The position numbers and the translations under genes are program-made. Source: Candidatus Heimdallarchaeota archaeon (GTDB lineage: Archaea > Asgardarchaeota > Heimdallarchaeia > Heimdallarchaeales > Kariarchaeaceae). From it: a stretch of 7,535 nucleotides of DNA. Under the pieces are notes generated by a model. That model was not told where the DNA came from. It searched no databases and saw only the letters and a program-made list of their open reading frames with translations. The number at the start of each line of letters is the position of its first letter. The first letter of the stretch is position 1. Below are positions 1 to 6,225 of the stretch, in pieces. The stretch is taken from positions 1 through 7,535 of the forward strand of contig DAOUUM010000133.1 of NCBI GenBank assembly GCA_030668165.1, read 5' to 3'.

Positions 1-529
1 CTATATCTGCACCACTTTCCTGTGCTATTCTGGCTACATGGGATAGTGTACTTGGATCCTGACTATTATTACCATCATTATCCCTGGAATACATCATGGC
101 TAAGGTTGGTAATCCGTTTAGATCTGCTTCCTCTGTTATTCTGCTCAGATCCTCAAGCATCCTAGCATCTCCATCCGGTCCAACATTCACATGGCAGGAG
201 ACTGCATCGCCTCCTAGTCTGATCACATCATAGATAGAACCAGTCATCAATTTAACATTGGCTACTGGTGATAAGGAAGTAGAACCTGAAAGATGGATGA
301 TCAATCCACCATCTTTTGGTATTGCATCTGTGATAAATCTAACATTTCCCTTCTGCACTATAACAGAACTGGCCCCACCATCGAAAACTGCCTTCACAGT
401 TTTGTTTATATCAGTTATACCCTGAATGGGCCCGAGAGTATACCCATGATCCATAGGAACTGCGAGTATCAAGCCAGTCTCATCTATCAACCTGTTCATT
501 CTAATCTTTTTACCAGTGGTCCAATTCAT
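1..529 (-). CDS. archaeal-type class I aldolase / ADH synthase (DeoC/LacD family), 3' end outside window
   Basis: Translating the minus strand from the ATG at 529 gives 176 open codons to the window edge, so this is the N-terminal two-thirds or so of a protein of usual family length near 260-280. Recognisable family blocks, in order: GKKIRMNRL (6-14), the active-site region PMDHG (25-29) followed by GPIQG (33-37), the phosphate-barrel block HLSGSTSL (79-86), GDAVSCHVNVG (107-117) and AMMYSRD (144-150). The Schiff-base lysine of the family would come just after GADI (173-176) and is outside the window. In archaea this family contains class I fructose-bisphosphate aldolase (glycolysis/gluconeogenesis) and 2-amino-3,7-dideoxy-D-threo-hept-6-ulosonate synthase (an early step of the archaeal aromatic amino acid route). 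The visible part does not separate the two. ATG 529 is chosen because family members begin a few residues before the GKKIR block and because a TATA-like box lies about 27 nt upstream. Cytosolic; divergent from metK. Confidence 0.88.
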   Translation of the reverse strand, partial: MNWTTGKKIRMNRLIDETGLILAVPMDHGYTLGPIQGITDINKTVKAVFDGGASSVIVQKGNVRFITDAIPKDGGLIIHLSGSTSLSPVANVKLMTGSIYDVIRLGGDAVSCHVNVGPDGDARMLEDLSRITEEADLNGLPTLAMMYSRDNDGNNSQDPSTLSHVARIAQESGADI

Positions 530-550
530 CTAATTTTAATTCAATTCGTA

Positions 551-561
551 CCCATAAAAAG
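551..561 (-). promoter_or_regulatory. TATA-like box for the aldolase gene
   Basis: On the minus strand this reads CTTTTTATGGG. Its centre is about 27 nt before the ATG at 529. That spacing fits an archaeal TATA box (centred near -26) driving a leaderless mRNA that begins at or next to the start codon. No Shine-Dalgarno-like sequence precedes the ATG. The inference comes from spacing and composition only. Confidence 0.45.
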
Positions 562-651
562 AGTAATTATGAATTTCATACTAATTGACCAGTTTCAAAA
601 ATTGTTCTCAAATCAATGACATTTTTTGATTTTTCAGTATTTTTGACATTC

Positions 652-660
652 GATATAATA
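652..660 (+). promoter_or_regulatory. TATA-like box for metK
   Basis: GATATAATA lies about 25-27 nt before the ATG at 681, in a T-rich divergent intergenic region (530-680). The spacing predicts transcription starting at about 681, so it supports that ATG over the internal one at 702. An overlapping ATATTTTAA at 661-669 could serve instead and would shift the start of transcription downstream. I see no SAM-riboswitch-like structure here; the gap before the coding region is too short to hold one. Confidence 0.4.
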
Positions 661-680
661 ATATTTTAATTTGAATAAGT

Positions 681-1829
681 ATGAAATTGATACAGATTAA
701 TATGGGTACAAACTTATTTACATCTGAATCCGTTACAGAAGGGCATCCCGACAAGATCGCTGATCAAATTTCTGATACCATACTTGATGAGATGCTTAGA
801 CAAGATAGCGAATCAAGAGTTGCCTGTGAGACATTTGTCACAACTGGGCTGGTAGTTATTGGAGGGGAAATCGCAACAGATTCATATGTTGACCTCCAAA
901 AACATGTGAGGGATATTGTGGAAAAAATTGGATATACCTATCCAAAAATTGGTTTTTACTACAAGGATCTAGCTGTTATCAATGTAATCCATGAGCAATC
1001 AGTAGATATCGCACAAGGTGTGGTCAGACAAAATCCCGAGGAACAGGGAGCTGGTGATCAGGGACTTATGTTTGGTTATGCGATAAATCACACGCCTGAG
1101 CAGATGCCTTTGCCTATTACATTATCCCATGATTTAACCAAAAATCTGGCAAAATTACGCAAGGATGGTGTGCTTGATTATCTCCGTCCTGATGGAAAAT
1201 CCCAGGTTTCAATCCGATATGTGGATGGCAAACCCGTGGAAGCTGATAGAGTGGTAGTTGCCACCCAGCACACTGAGGATGTATCACAGGATAAAATAAA
1301 GGAGGACTTGACTGAGTTGCTTATTAAACCGACCATTGGGGATTTTTTCAACGAGCAGACCGATGTGATTGTTAATGGTACTGGTAAATTTGTTATCGGT
1401 GGTCCACATGGCGATGCAGGTCTTACTGGAAGAAAAATCATAGTTGATACCTATGGTGGTGCTGGATATCACGGAGGTGGAGCATTTTCAGGTAAGGATC
1501 CATCCAAAGTGGATAGAACTGGTAGTTATGCAGCAAGATACATTGCCAAAAATATTGTTCACCATGGCCTGGCCACAGAGGTGAGTGTGCAGATAGCATA
1601 TTCAATCGGCAGACCTGAACCATTCTCATTCAGTCTAAACACTGCAGGTACTGGTACAATATCCGATGAGGATATTGAGAAAAAGGTACTGAAAGAAATT
1701 GATCTGAGGCCTGGAATGCTGATAAATAATTTTGATTTGAAACGTCCTATTTATCTACCCACAGCAAGTTATGGTCATTTTGGTAGAACGGATTTGGATC
1801 TACCCTGGGAAAAAGTTGATCTATTCTAA
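681..1829 (+). CDS. metK: S-adenosylmethionine synthetase, bacterial type
   Basis: Makes S-adenosylmethionine from methionine and ATP, releasing phosphate and pyrophosphate; this is the methyl donor for the whole cell. The 382-residue protein is full length for the bacterial/eukaryotic MetK family and follows it end to end. Visible motifs: LFTSESVTEGHPDK (12-25, with the catalytic His22 and metal-binding Asp24), the ATP motif GAGDQG (123-128), GLTGRKIIVDTYGG in the middle domain, and the phosphate loop GGGAFSGKDPSKVDR (265-279), then SYAARYIAKNIV. These are absent from the distinct archaeal-type enzyme. Two starts are possible. ATG 681 adds seven residues (MKLIQIN) but fits the TATA box spacing; ATG 702 (MGTNLFTSES) matches the usual bacterial N-terminus. 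The gene ends TAA directly against the stop of the convergent peroxiredoxin-like gene. A bacterial-type enzyme in an apparently archaeal setting suggests horizontal acquisition. Confidence 0.97.
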   Translation: MKLIQINMGTNLFTSESVTEGHPDKIADQISDTILDEMLRQDSESRVACETFVTTGLVVIGGEIATDSYVDLQKHVRDIVEKIGYTYPKIGFYYKDLAVINVIHEQSVDIAQGVVRQNPEEQGAGDQGLMFGYAINHTPEQMPLPITLSHDLTKNLAKLRKDGVLDYLRPDGKSQVSIRYVDGKPVEADRVVVATQHTEDVSQDKIKEDLTELLIKPTIGDFFNEQTDVIVNGTGKFVIGGPHGDAGLTGRKIIVDTYGGAGYHGGGAFSGKDPSKVDRTGSYAARYIAKNIVHHGLATEVSVQIAYSIGRPEPFSFSLNTAGTGTISDEDIEKKVLKEIDLRPGMLINNFDLKRPIYLPTASYGHFGRTDLDLPWEKVDLF

Positions 1830-2366
1830 TTAATCTACAAATTTAATTGAACAACCCAATGTGGGAGTTTTCGATATAGAGATTTCTTTTCCATCCAAAA
1901 GTTCATTCAAAGCCTCTCTTAGATCATGACGAGTGATTTTTGCAAGTTCTCTTGGATTGTCATTGATTCTTCCATGATAAATCAATTTTCTTTCTTTATT
2001 ATACAGGTAAACCTCTGGAGTTCTACCAGCACCATATCTTCTCGATATTTCCTGAGTTGAATCATCAAGGTAAGGGAAATTAAAACTCTTTTCAGCAGAT
2101 CTTAGTTTCATTTTATCAAAACTATCTCCGGGATAGTTTGGATTAGCTGAGTTTGTGTTAATAGCAACAATCTGAAACCCCTCTTGCCCAAAATCATTCT
2201 GTAATTGGATGAATTCTCTCTCACTAACCACAACGTATGGACAATGATTACAACTAAATATTATTGCGAGATATTCCTTATCATTATAATCTTCCAATTT
2301 GTGCGTTTTATCATCCACACCCATCAATTCAAAATCAATGGGGGATGATCCCAATTCATATGCCAT
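1830..2366 (-). CDS. thioredoxin-fold peroxiredoxin-like protein (AhpC/TSA superfamily, PRX-like1 type)
   Basis: A 178-residue cytosolic protein with no signal peptide. It matches the peroxiredoxin-like group marked by a CxxCP site: FSCNHCPYV with Cys39 and Cys42, then INTNSANPNYPGDSFDKMK (69-87), FPYLDDSTQEISRRYGAG (97-114), the cis-proline TP (116-117), YHGRINDNP (130-138), a helix LREALNELLDGK (149-160), and the C-terminal GCSIKF with Cys172. Members are presumed thiol peroxidases or thiol-disulfide oxidoreductases; the physiological substrate is not known to me. From memory, relatives usually carry a further Cys before the cis-proline (a CTP motif). Here it is RTP, so any disulfide chemistry must use Cys39, Cys42 and perhaps Cys172. 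The ATG at 2366 has a near-perfect TATA box about 27 nt upstream. The gene converges on metK with no intergenic base. Confidence 0.88.
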   Translation of the reverse strand: MAYELGSSPIDFELMGVDDKTHKLEDYNDKEYLAIIFSCNHCPYVVVSEREFIQLQNDFGQEGFQIVAINTNSANPNYPGDSFDKMKLRSAEKSFNFPYLDDSTQEISRRYGAGRTPEVYLYNKERKLIYHGRINDNPRELAKITRHDLREALNELLDGKEISISKTPTLGCSIKFVD

Positions 2367-2387
2367 AATTTGAAAATTATCTATACT

Positions 2388-2400
2388 ATTTTATAAATTT
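2388..2400 (-). promoter_or_regulatory. TATA box for the peroxiredoxin-like gene
   Basis: The minus strand reads AAATTTATAAAAT, with a TTTATAAA core at 2390-2397 centred about 27 nt before the ATG at 2366. This is the best match to the archaeal TATA consensus in the window, and its spacing points to a leaderless mRNA. The core is palindromic, so it does not itself set direction; the spacing to the minus-strand gene does. Confidence 0.55.
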
Positions 2401-2535
2401 CTATTGGCAAATGATTTCTATATCTATCTAGATTCTATTGTGTATTTCCTCAGTCATTTAGTGGTTTTGTCAACAATAAATATTTTGAAAATAGAAATCT
2501 CTAAAAGAATTGGATTTAATTAAACTCTATAATAA

Positions 2536-4695
2536 ATGAAAATTGCTGAATTTAAACTATACCAGAGTATTAGAAATTACAAAACCGGTAATTTAATTTT
2601 CAAAGAACTTGTCAAAGAAATTCCCCCAGAAATCAGAGAATCTCTGGAATTGATTGTCAATAACTCAGATGGATCTTCTGAAAGCGATGAAATCCTGCAG
2701 ATTAGACGTGTTTTATGGAATGAAATTGAGTTGGATACATTGCCCAATTTGCAAGCATTGTTTCCAATCTCTATTATCCTTTACCATGATGGGATTTTAT
2801 CTGATACTGACTTCAAAGTTCTGATGAATATGCTGATTAGAGGGGAAATAATTGAATCGGTTCATATTTGCAATTTTATCTATACTCATGCCAATAAACT
2901 GGAAAATATCAATGATTGGCTATCTTTTGTAAAGACTCAATTCTCAGATTACAATTCAGAACATCCAAATTTATTGAGATCTGTTGAACTTTACTTTTTA
3001 CACACATCAGACATATCAGACTTTGATAATGAAGCAGAGATTAGTATTGAATCATTTGGTGATTCTATTAGTCCAGAATGCATTGAACTCATAAATAAAG
3101 TCGATGCCCTCTTATCCAGACCCGATTTTATTGAATATACAATTGAAGGAACAGAAAACCCCATTCTATGGGAGTTACTCTACTGGGTTTCTTGGACTCT
3201 GAGGTCTTCGGTATTGACGTTTTTGCTGGACAGACTTGTAAAAAATATACCTGGTATTGATGGTTATGAGGATCTGGAATCAAAGATGGAAGAAGATCCG
3301 ATTCTCTCTGAGTTTCCTAGATCTCTTGAGGTTCTAGGTAACAAAATCGGAGAATTGCCACCACAAACCATTGATACAGGCATCATGGCTAAAATTCCCA
3401 GCGAATTCATACAACCATGGCTTCCCAAATATGTTTTTTCCAAACCCGAAATTTCACAGAAAATAAGAATATATTTTCCTGGTGGTGATGGCATTGGACA
3501 CTCCGCAATAATTATTAGAACCAATGAGGGTATGATGTTATTTGATTTCGGCCTCAGTGTTGTCAATTCAACCAGTCCAAGATGGCTCCCATTACTAGAG
3601 AAGGTGGATGCTGTTTTTCTATCTCATGCTCATCTTGATCACAGTGGATCATTTCCCATATTATATCAGAATAATAGAAAATTACCGTGGTTTGCTACGA
3701 AACCCACTCGGATATTATCAGAGATGCTCTGGTATGATACTTCAAATATTATCAAACGCAATTATCCCGAGAGCTACTTCAAAAAGGATACAAACCTTAA
3801 AAAATTGGGATCACAGTCAAATATTCTTAATGTGATGAATAATTATAATGAGATCAAGTTGAATTCTCCAGTTTCAGTTCTGCCCCAGGTTGAGGTTACT
3901 GCGCATTCAGCAGGCCATCTATTTGGATCCACAGGTTTTGAGATTAATATCGCTGGTAAGAGATTACTCTATACCGGTGATTTCAATACAAGCGGAACTC
4001 AGATGCTAAAAGGGGCCTCTTTTGACACAGATGTTGACCTGGCTATCTTTGATGGCACCTACTATGGTAAACATGAGACAAGACCAGATCCAATTGATGA
4101 ACTGAAAAAGGTGTTTGATAGCTCAGATAGGGTATTGATTCCTGCCTTTTCAGTTGGTCGAAGCCAAGAAATACTATATGCCCTGAAAAAATTGGGTGTT
4201 GATAAAACTTGGAATATATTTCTGACTGGTATGGCTGGTCGTGTAGCCAAAAATCTTAATTTGGTTTTCTCAGATCCCAAAAAGGATGTGGGAGTCATCC
4301 CCTTCTCTTCAGTTAGGACCATGGATGGAGATGAATTCAAGGAGAAATCGATTGTGATCGGTGGTCAGGGCATGCTCCAAGCAGGGACTTCAAGAAAATT
4401 GCTTGAATACACAGCTGAAGACCCCAAAACATCAGTGGTATTGTGTGGTTATCAGGCTCCCAATACTCTTGGATACTGGTTGGGTAACAAACATCCAAAT
4501 CTTGTTTCCAAATTCTCCCAAAAATTGCATAATATTTCATTATCAGGTCATACTCCTGGAAATAATCTTAACGAATTTGTTGATGATGTAAAGGGAAAGA
4601 AGGTCATGGTACATGCTCCAAAGGGGGCTTATCAGTCACAGGCCAGAGATGATGTGTTATTGCCCTCCAAGATAGAACCGTTTCCCCTGATTTAA
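2536..4695 (+). CDS. beta-CASP metallo-beta-lactamase protein (CPSF/RNase J-like) with long unassigned N-terminus
   Basis: A 719-residue protein. Residues from about 309 to the end form a metallo-beta-lactamase plus beta-CASP nuclease fold with its signature motifs present: motif 1 Asp337 (LFDFG), motif 2 SHAHLDH (His364, His366, Asp368, His369), motif 3 His461 (SAGHLFGS), motif 4 Asp482 (YTGDF), motif A Asp506 (FDGTYYG), motif B His672 (LSGHTPG), motif C His693 (VMVHAP). The family contains RNA endo- and 5' exonucleases (CPSF73, archaeal aCPSF, RNase J), so an RNA-processing enzyme with two zinc ions is likely. Motif B departs from the usual SGHAD, with Thr-Pro after the His. Residues 1-308 are acidic and mostly helical-looking; they do not show the KH-domain pattern (GxxG) of aCPSF1, and I cannot assign them. 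The protein has no obvious membrane segment. The start is ATG 2536; upstream promoter elements are ambiguous. A T-tract and a 69-base gap separate it from the next gene. Confidence 0.88.
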   Translation: MKIAEFKLYQSIRNYKTGNLIFKELVKEIPPEIRESLELIVNNSDGSSESDEILQIRRVLWNEIELDTLPNLQALFPISIILYHDGILSDTDFKVLMNMLIRGEIIESVHICNFIYTHANKLENINDWLSFVKTQFSDYNSEHPNLLRSVELYFLHTSDISDFDNEAEISIESFGDSISPECIELINKVDALLSRPDFIEYTIEGTENPILWELLYWVSWTLRSSVLTFLLDRLVKNIPGIDGYEDLESKMEEDPILSEFPRSLEVLGNKIGELPPQTIDTGIMAKIPSEFIQPWLPKYVFSKPEISQKIRIYFPGGDGIGHSAIIIRTNEGMMLFDFGLSVVNSTSPRWLPLLEKVDAVFLSHAHLDHSGSFPILYQNNRKLPWFATKPTRILSEMLWYDTSNIIKRNYPESYFKKDTNLKKLGSQSNILNVMNNYNEIKLNSPVSVLPQVEVTAHSAGHLFGSTGFEINIAGKRLLYTGDFNTSGTQMLKGASFDTDVDLAIFDGTYYGKHETRPDPIDELKKVFDSSDRVLIPAFSVGRSQEILYALKKLGVDKTWNIFLTGMAGRVAKNLNLVFSDPKKDVGVIPFSSVRTMDGDEFKEKSIVIGGQGMLQAGTSRKLLEYTAEDPKTSVVLCGYQAPNTLGYWLGNKHPNLVSKFSQKLHNISLSGHTPGNNLNEFVDDVKGKKVMVHAPKGAYQSQARDDVLLPSKIEPFPLI

Positions 4696-4726
4696 TTTGA
4701 TAAATGACAATCACTGTAAACCTAGA

Positions 4727-4732
4727 TTTTTT
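4727..4732 (+). terminator. possible U-tract terminator after the beta-CASP gene
   Basis: A run of six T (GATTTTTTAAC) lies about 32 nt after the stop codon at 4695. Archaeal RNA polymerase commonly terminates at U-rich tracts without a hairpin. The run is short and also sits close to the presumed promoter of the next gene, so the call is weak. Confidence 0.25.
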
Positions 4733-4734
4733 AA

Positions 4735-4742
4735 CCTATAAC
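4735..4742 (+). promoter_or_regulatory. weak TATA-like box for the VWA gene
   Basis: CCTATAAC is centred about 27 nt before the ATG at 4765, with TTTTTTAA immediately upstream. The spacing matches the other genes here but the match to the TATA consensus is poor. If used, the gene has its own leaderless transcript despite lying only 69 nt after the beta-CASP gene. Confidence 0.3.
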
Positions 4743-4764
4743 TGCCTATTATCATTGTCTAGAA

Positions 4765-6114
4765 ATGGATAAAGATGACGAGACCAAGTATTCATTGGAA
4801 AAATATTATGGAATAAAAATTCCCTTCACCAAAGATACTTCTCCCGAGGCAGACTACCTAATTCAACGTATTGCCAGGGCGAGAACCATACTATATTTTG
4901 ATGTACCCTTCTTTGGTTATATTCTTGGTCAGCTTGAAATTTATCCGGTGGCAGATGAACCATTAATTCCAAAATTTGCCGCTGATAATAGACGTATCTA
5001 CGTGAATACTGCATATTTTGAATCACTAAAGATACAGCGAATTAAATCAATTCTTCTGCATCTAATTATTCATCTTATCATGAGACATGGTGAGAGAGGG
5101 AAACATATCAATTCAAATATCTGGTCCTATTCTACAGATATCAATACTCTTCTCATGGTTGATGAGACAGTCAAAAAGTTACAAGAATATCATGCAGAGA
5201 AAAATAGAAAGTGGGAATTGGATAAAATTTCTAGTATTCCAAATATTTTAAACAATAAATCCTCAGATGATATCTATGATATTCTTTTCAAATATGGAAC
5301 TGAACTGACTAATAAAAAAAGTAAACGTAATTCAATAAAAGATCAGTTTACAGATGAAGTTATTAGTGAAATACATGGCTATTGTGGAATTGAAACACCT
5401 TGTGCATTTATCAGAATTTATGATATGATTAGGGAACTTATGCCTGGAAAAGCACAGGCATTGGATATTGACAGAATGCAGGGATTAATTCGAACGGCCT
5501 ACGAATCACAAAGATCGCAGGGCCATATTCCAGGTCAGATGAAACAATACATAGAAGAATTGATCAATCCCAAAATTCCTTGGCATGTCTTGCTCTCCCA
5601 ATATCTGCAAAAAACGATTGTCTCTGATTGGAGATGGACTCCGCCAAACAAACGTCTTCTACATTATGGTATTATTTTTCCATCCACCGTCAAAGAATAT
5701 TTAGAGGTTGTCGTGGCACTAGATACGAGTGGATCTATATCAACTAATGAATTAACACATTTTGTATCCGAATCTCATTCAATAATTAATTCAATAGCCA
5801 GGGTCAAAATGCATCTGATAGAGTGTGATATGGTTATCCAAGATACCACCGTTATTGAGGAGGGTCAGAATATAACTGGAGGCGATTTACCCTGGGAGGG
5901 AAAGGAACTGAAGGGACGAGGGGGAACCTCATTTATTCCCGTTTTTGAACATATTGAAGAGGAGCAATTACGACCTGATTTATTAATATATTTCACTGAT
6001 GGCTACGGCTCATTTCCAAAATTTGAGCCAAATTATCCAGTTATCTGGATGATGACTACTGAAATGGAACCTCCATTTGGTATCCAAATTCAATACGATT
6101 CCGACAATTTATGA
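4765..6114 (+). CDS. DUF2201-type protein: metallopeptidase-like N-terminal domain plus C-terminal VWA domain
   Basis: A 449-residue cytosolic protein with the layout of the DUF2201 family. The N-terminal metallopeptidase-like domain (about 15-280) holds the histidines expected of the zinc site, LLHLIIHLIMRHGERG with His99, His103 and His108. The catalytic glutamate of HExxH is replaced by Leu100, so peptidase activity is doubtful. Next comes VEYLxVVVALDTSGSIS-like sequence starting the VWA domain, with a complete MIDAS: Asp320-x-Ser322-x-Ser324, Thr388 (GRGGTSF) and Asp412 (YFTDGYG). The C-terminal block NYPVIWMMTTE...PPFG is typical of the family. VWA-MIDAS domains bind protein partners through a divalent metal; many relatives are encoded next to a MoxR AAA+ ATPase and are thought to act with it, but none is present in this window. 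Molecular function is unknown. The last 11 residues and the stop are encoded by the first copy of a 32-bp tandem repeat. Confidence 0.87.
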   Translation: MDKDDETKYSLEKYYGIKIPFTKDTSPEADYLIQRIARARTILYFDVPFFGYILGQLEIYPVADEPLIPKFAADNRRIYVNTAYFESLKIQRIKSILLHLIIHLIMRHGERGKHINSNIWSYSTDINTLLMVDETVKKLQEYHAEKNRKWELDKISSIPNILNNKSSDDIYDILFKYGTELTNKKSKRNSIKDQFTDEVISEIHGYCGIETPCAFIRIYDMIRELMPGKAQALDIDRMQGLIRTAYESQRSQGHIPGQMKQYIEELINPKIPWHVLLSQYLQKTIVSDWRWTPPNKRLLHYGIIFPSTVKEYLEVVVALDTSGSISTNELTHFVSESHSIINSIARVKMHLIECDMVIQDTTVIEEGQNITGGDLPWEGKELKGRGGTSFIPVFEHIEEEQLRPDLLIYFTDGYGSFPKFEPNYPVIWMMTTEMEPPFGIQIQYDSDNL

Positions 6115-6177
6115 TCCAAATTCAATATGTTTCCGACAATTTATGATCCAAATTCAATATGTTTCCGACAATTTATG
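6082..6177 (+). repeat. three tandem copies of a 32-bp unit spanning a stop codon
   Basis: Copies lie at 6082-6113, 6114-6145 and 6146-6177 with no spacers. Each starts ATCCAAATTCAATA and ends TTCCGACAATTTATG. Copies 2 and 3 are identical; copy 1 differs at two positions (C for T at unit position 15, A for T at position 17). Copy 1 is inside the VWA gene and encodes its last residues; the TGA stop is formed from the TG ending copy 1 and the A beginning copy 2. The base after copy 3 is also A, so the stop and protein are the same whatever the number of copies. The unit length of 32 is not a multiple of three. Confidence 0.97.
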
Positions 6178-6195
6178 AGAAGAAAATCGATACTC

Positions 6196-6204
6196 ATTAA
6201 AATT
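6196..6204 (+). promoter_or_regulatory. TATA-like box for the hydrolase gene
   Basis: ATTAAAATT is centred about 26 nt before the ATG at 6226, just downstream of the tandem repeat. The surrounding sequence (6196-6215) is almost pure A/T with a second candidate, TTTAAAT, at 6209-6215 that is too close to the start for a leaderless message. No Shine-Dalgarno sequence is seen. Confidence 0.35.
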
Positions 6205-6225
6205 ATTATTTAAATCGAGTTATTG

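Noticed and set aside
293..619. 108-codon plus-strand ORF
   Set aside because: It lies mostly over the aldolase gene on the other strand, whose translation shows clear family motifs; the plus-strand peptide resembles nothing and has no promoter of its own.
530..680. SAM-responsive riboswitch before metK
   Set aside because: The TATA-like box lies within 30 nt of the start, leaving no leader, and no paired helices with the expected conserved core are visible.
1178..1629. Overlapping minus-strand ORFs inside metK (1178-1441, 1284-1472, 1438-1629)
   Set aside because: All are shadows of the strongly conserved metK coding sequence in other frames.
3264..4591. Several ORFs of 67-100 codons on both strands inside the beta-CASP gene
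   Set aside because: They overlap the catalytic region of the nuclease, whose motifs fix the real frame.
6082..6177. CRISPR array
   Set aside because: The three units are directly adjacent with no spacers, so this is a simple tandem repeat.
6127..6213. 28-codon ORF starting inside repeat copy 2 (MFPTIYDPNS...)
   Set aside because: It is made from the tandem repeat read in a shifted frame and has no recognisable features or start signal.
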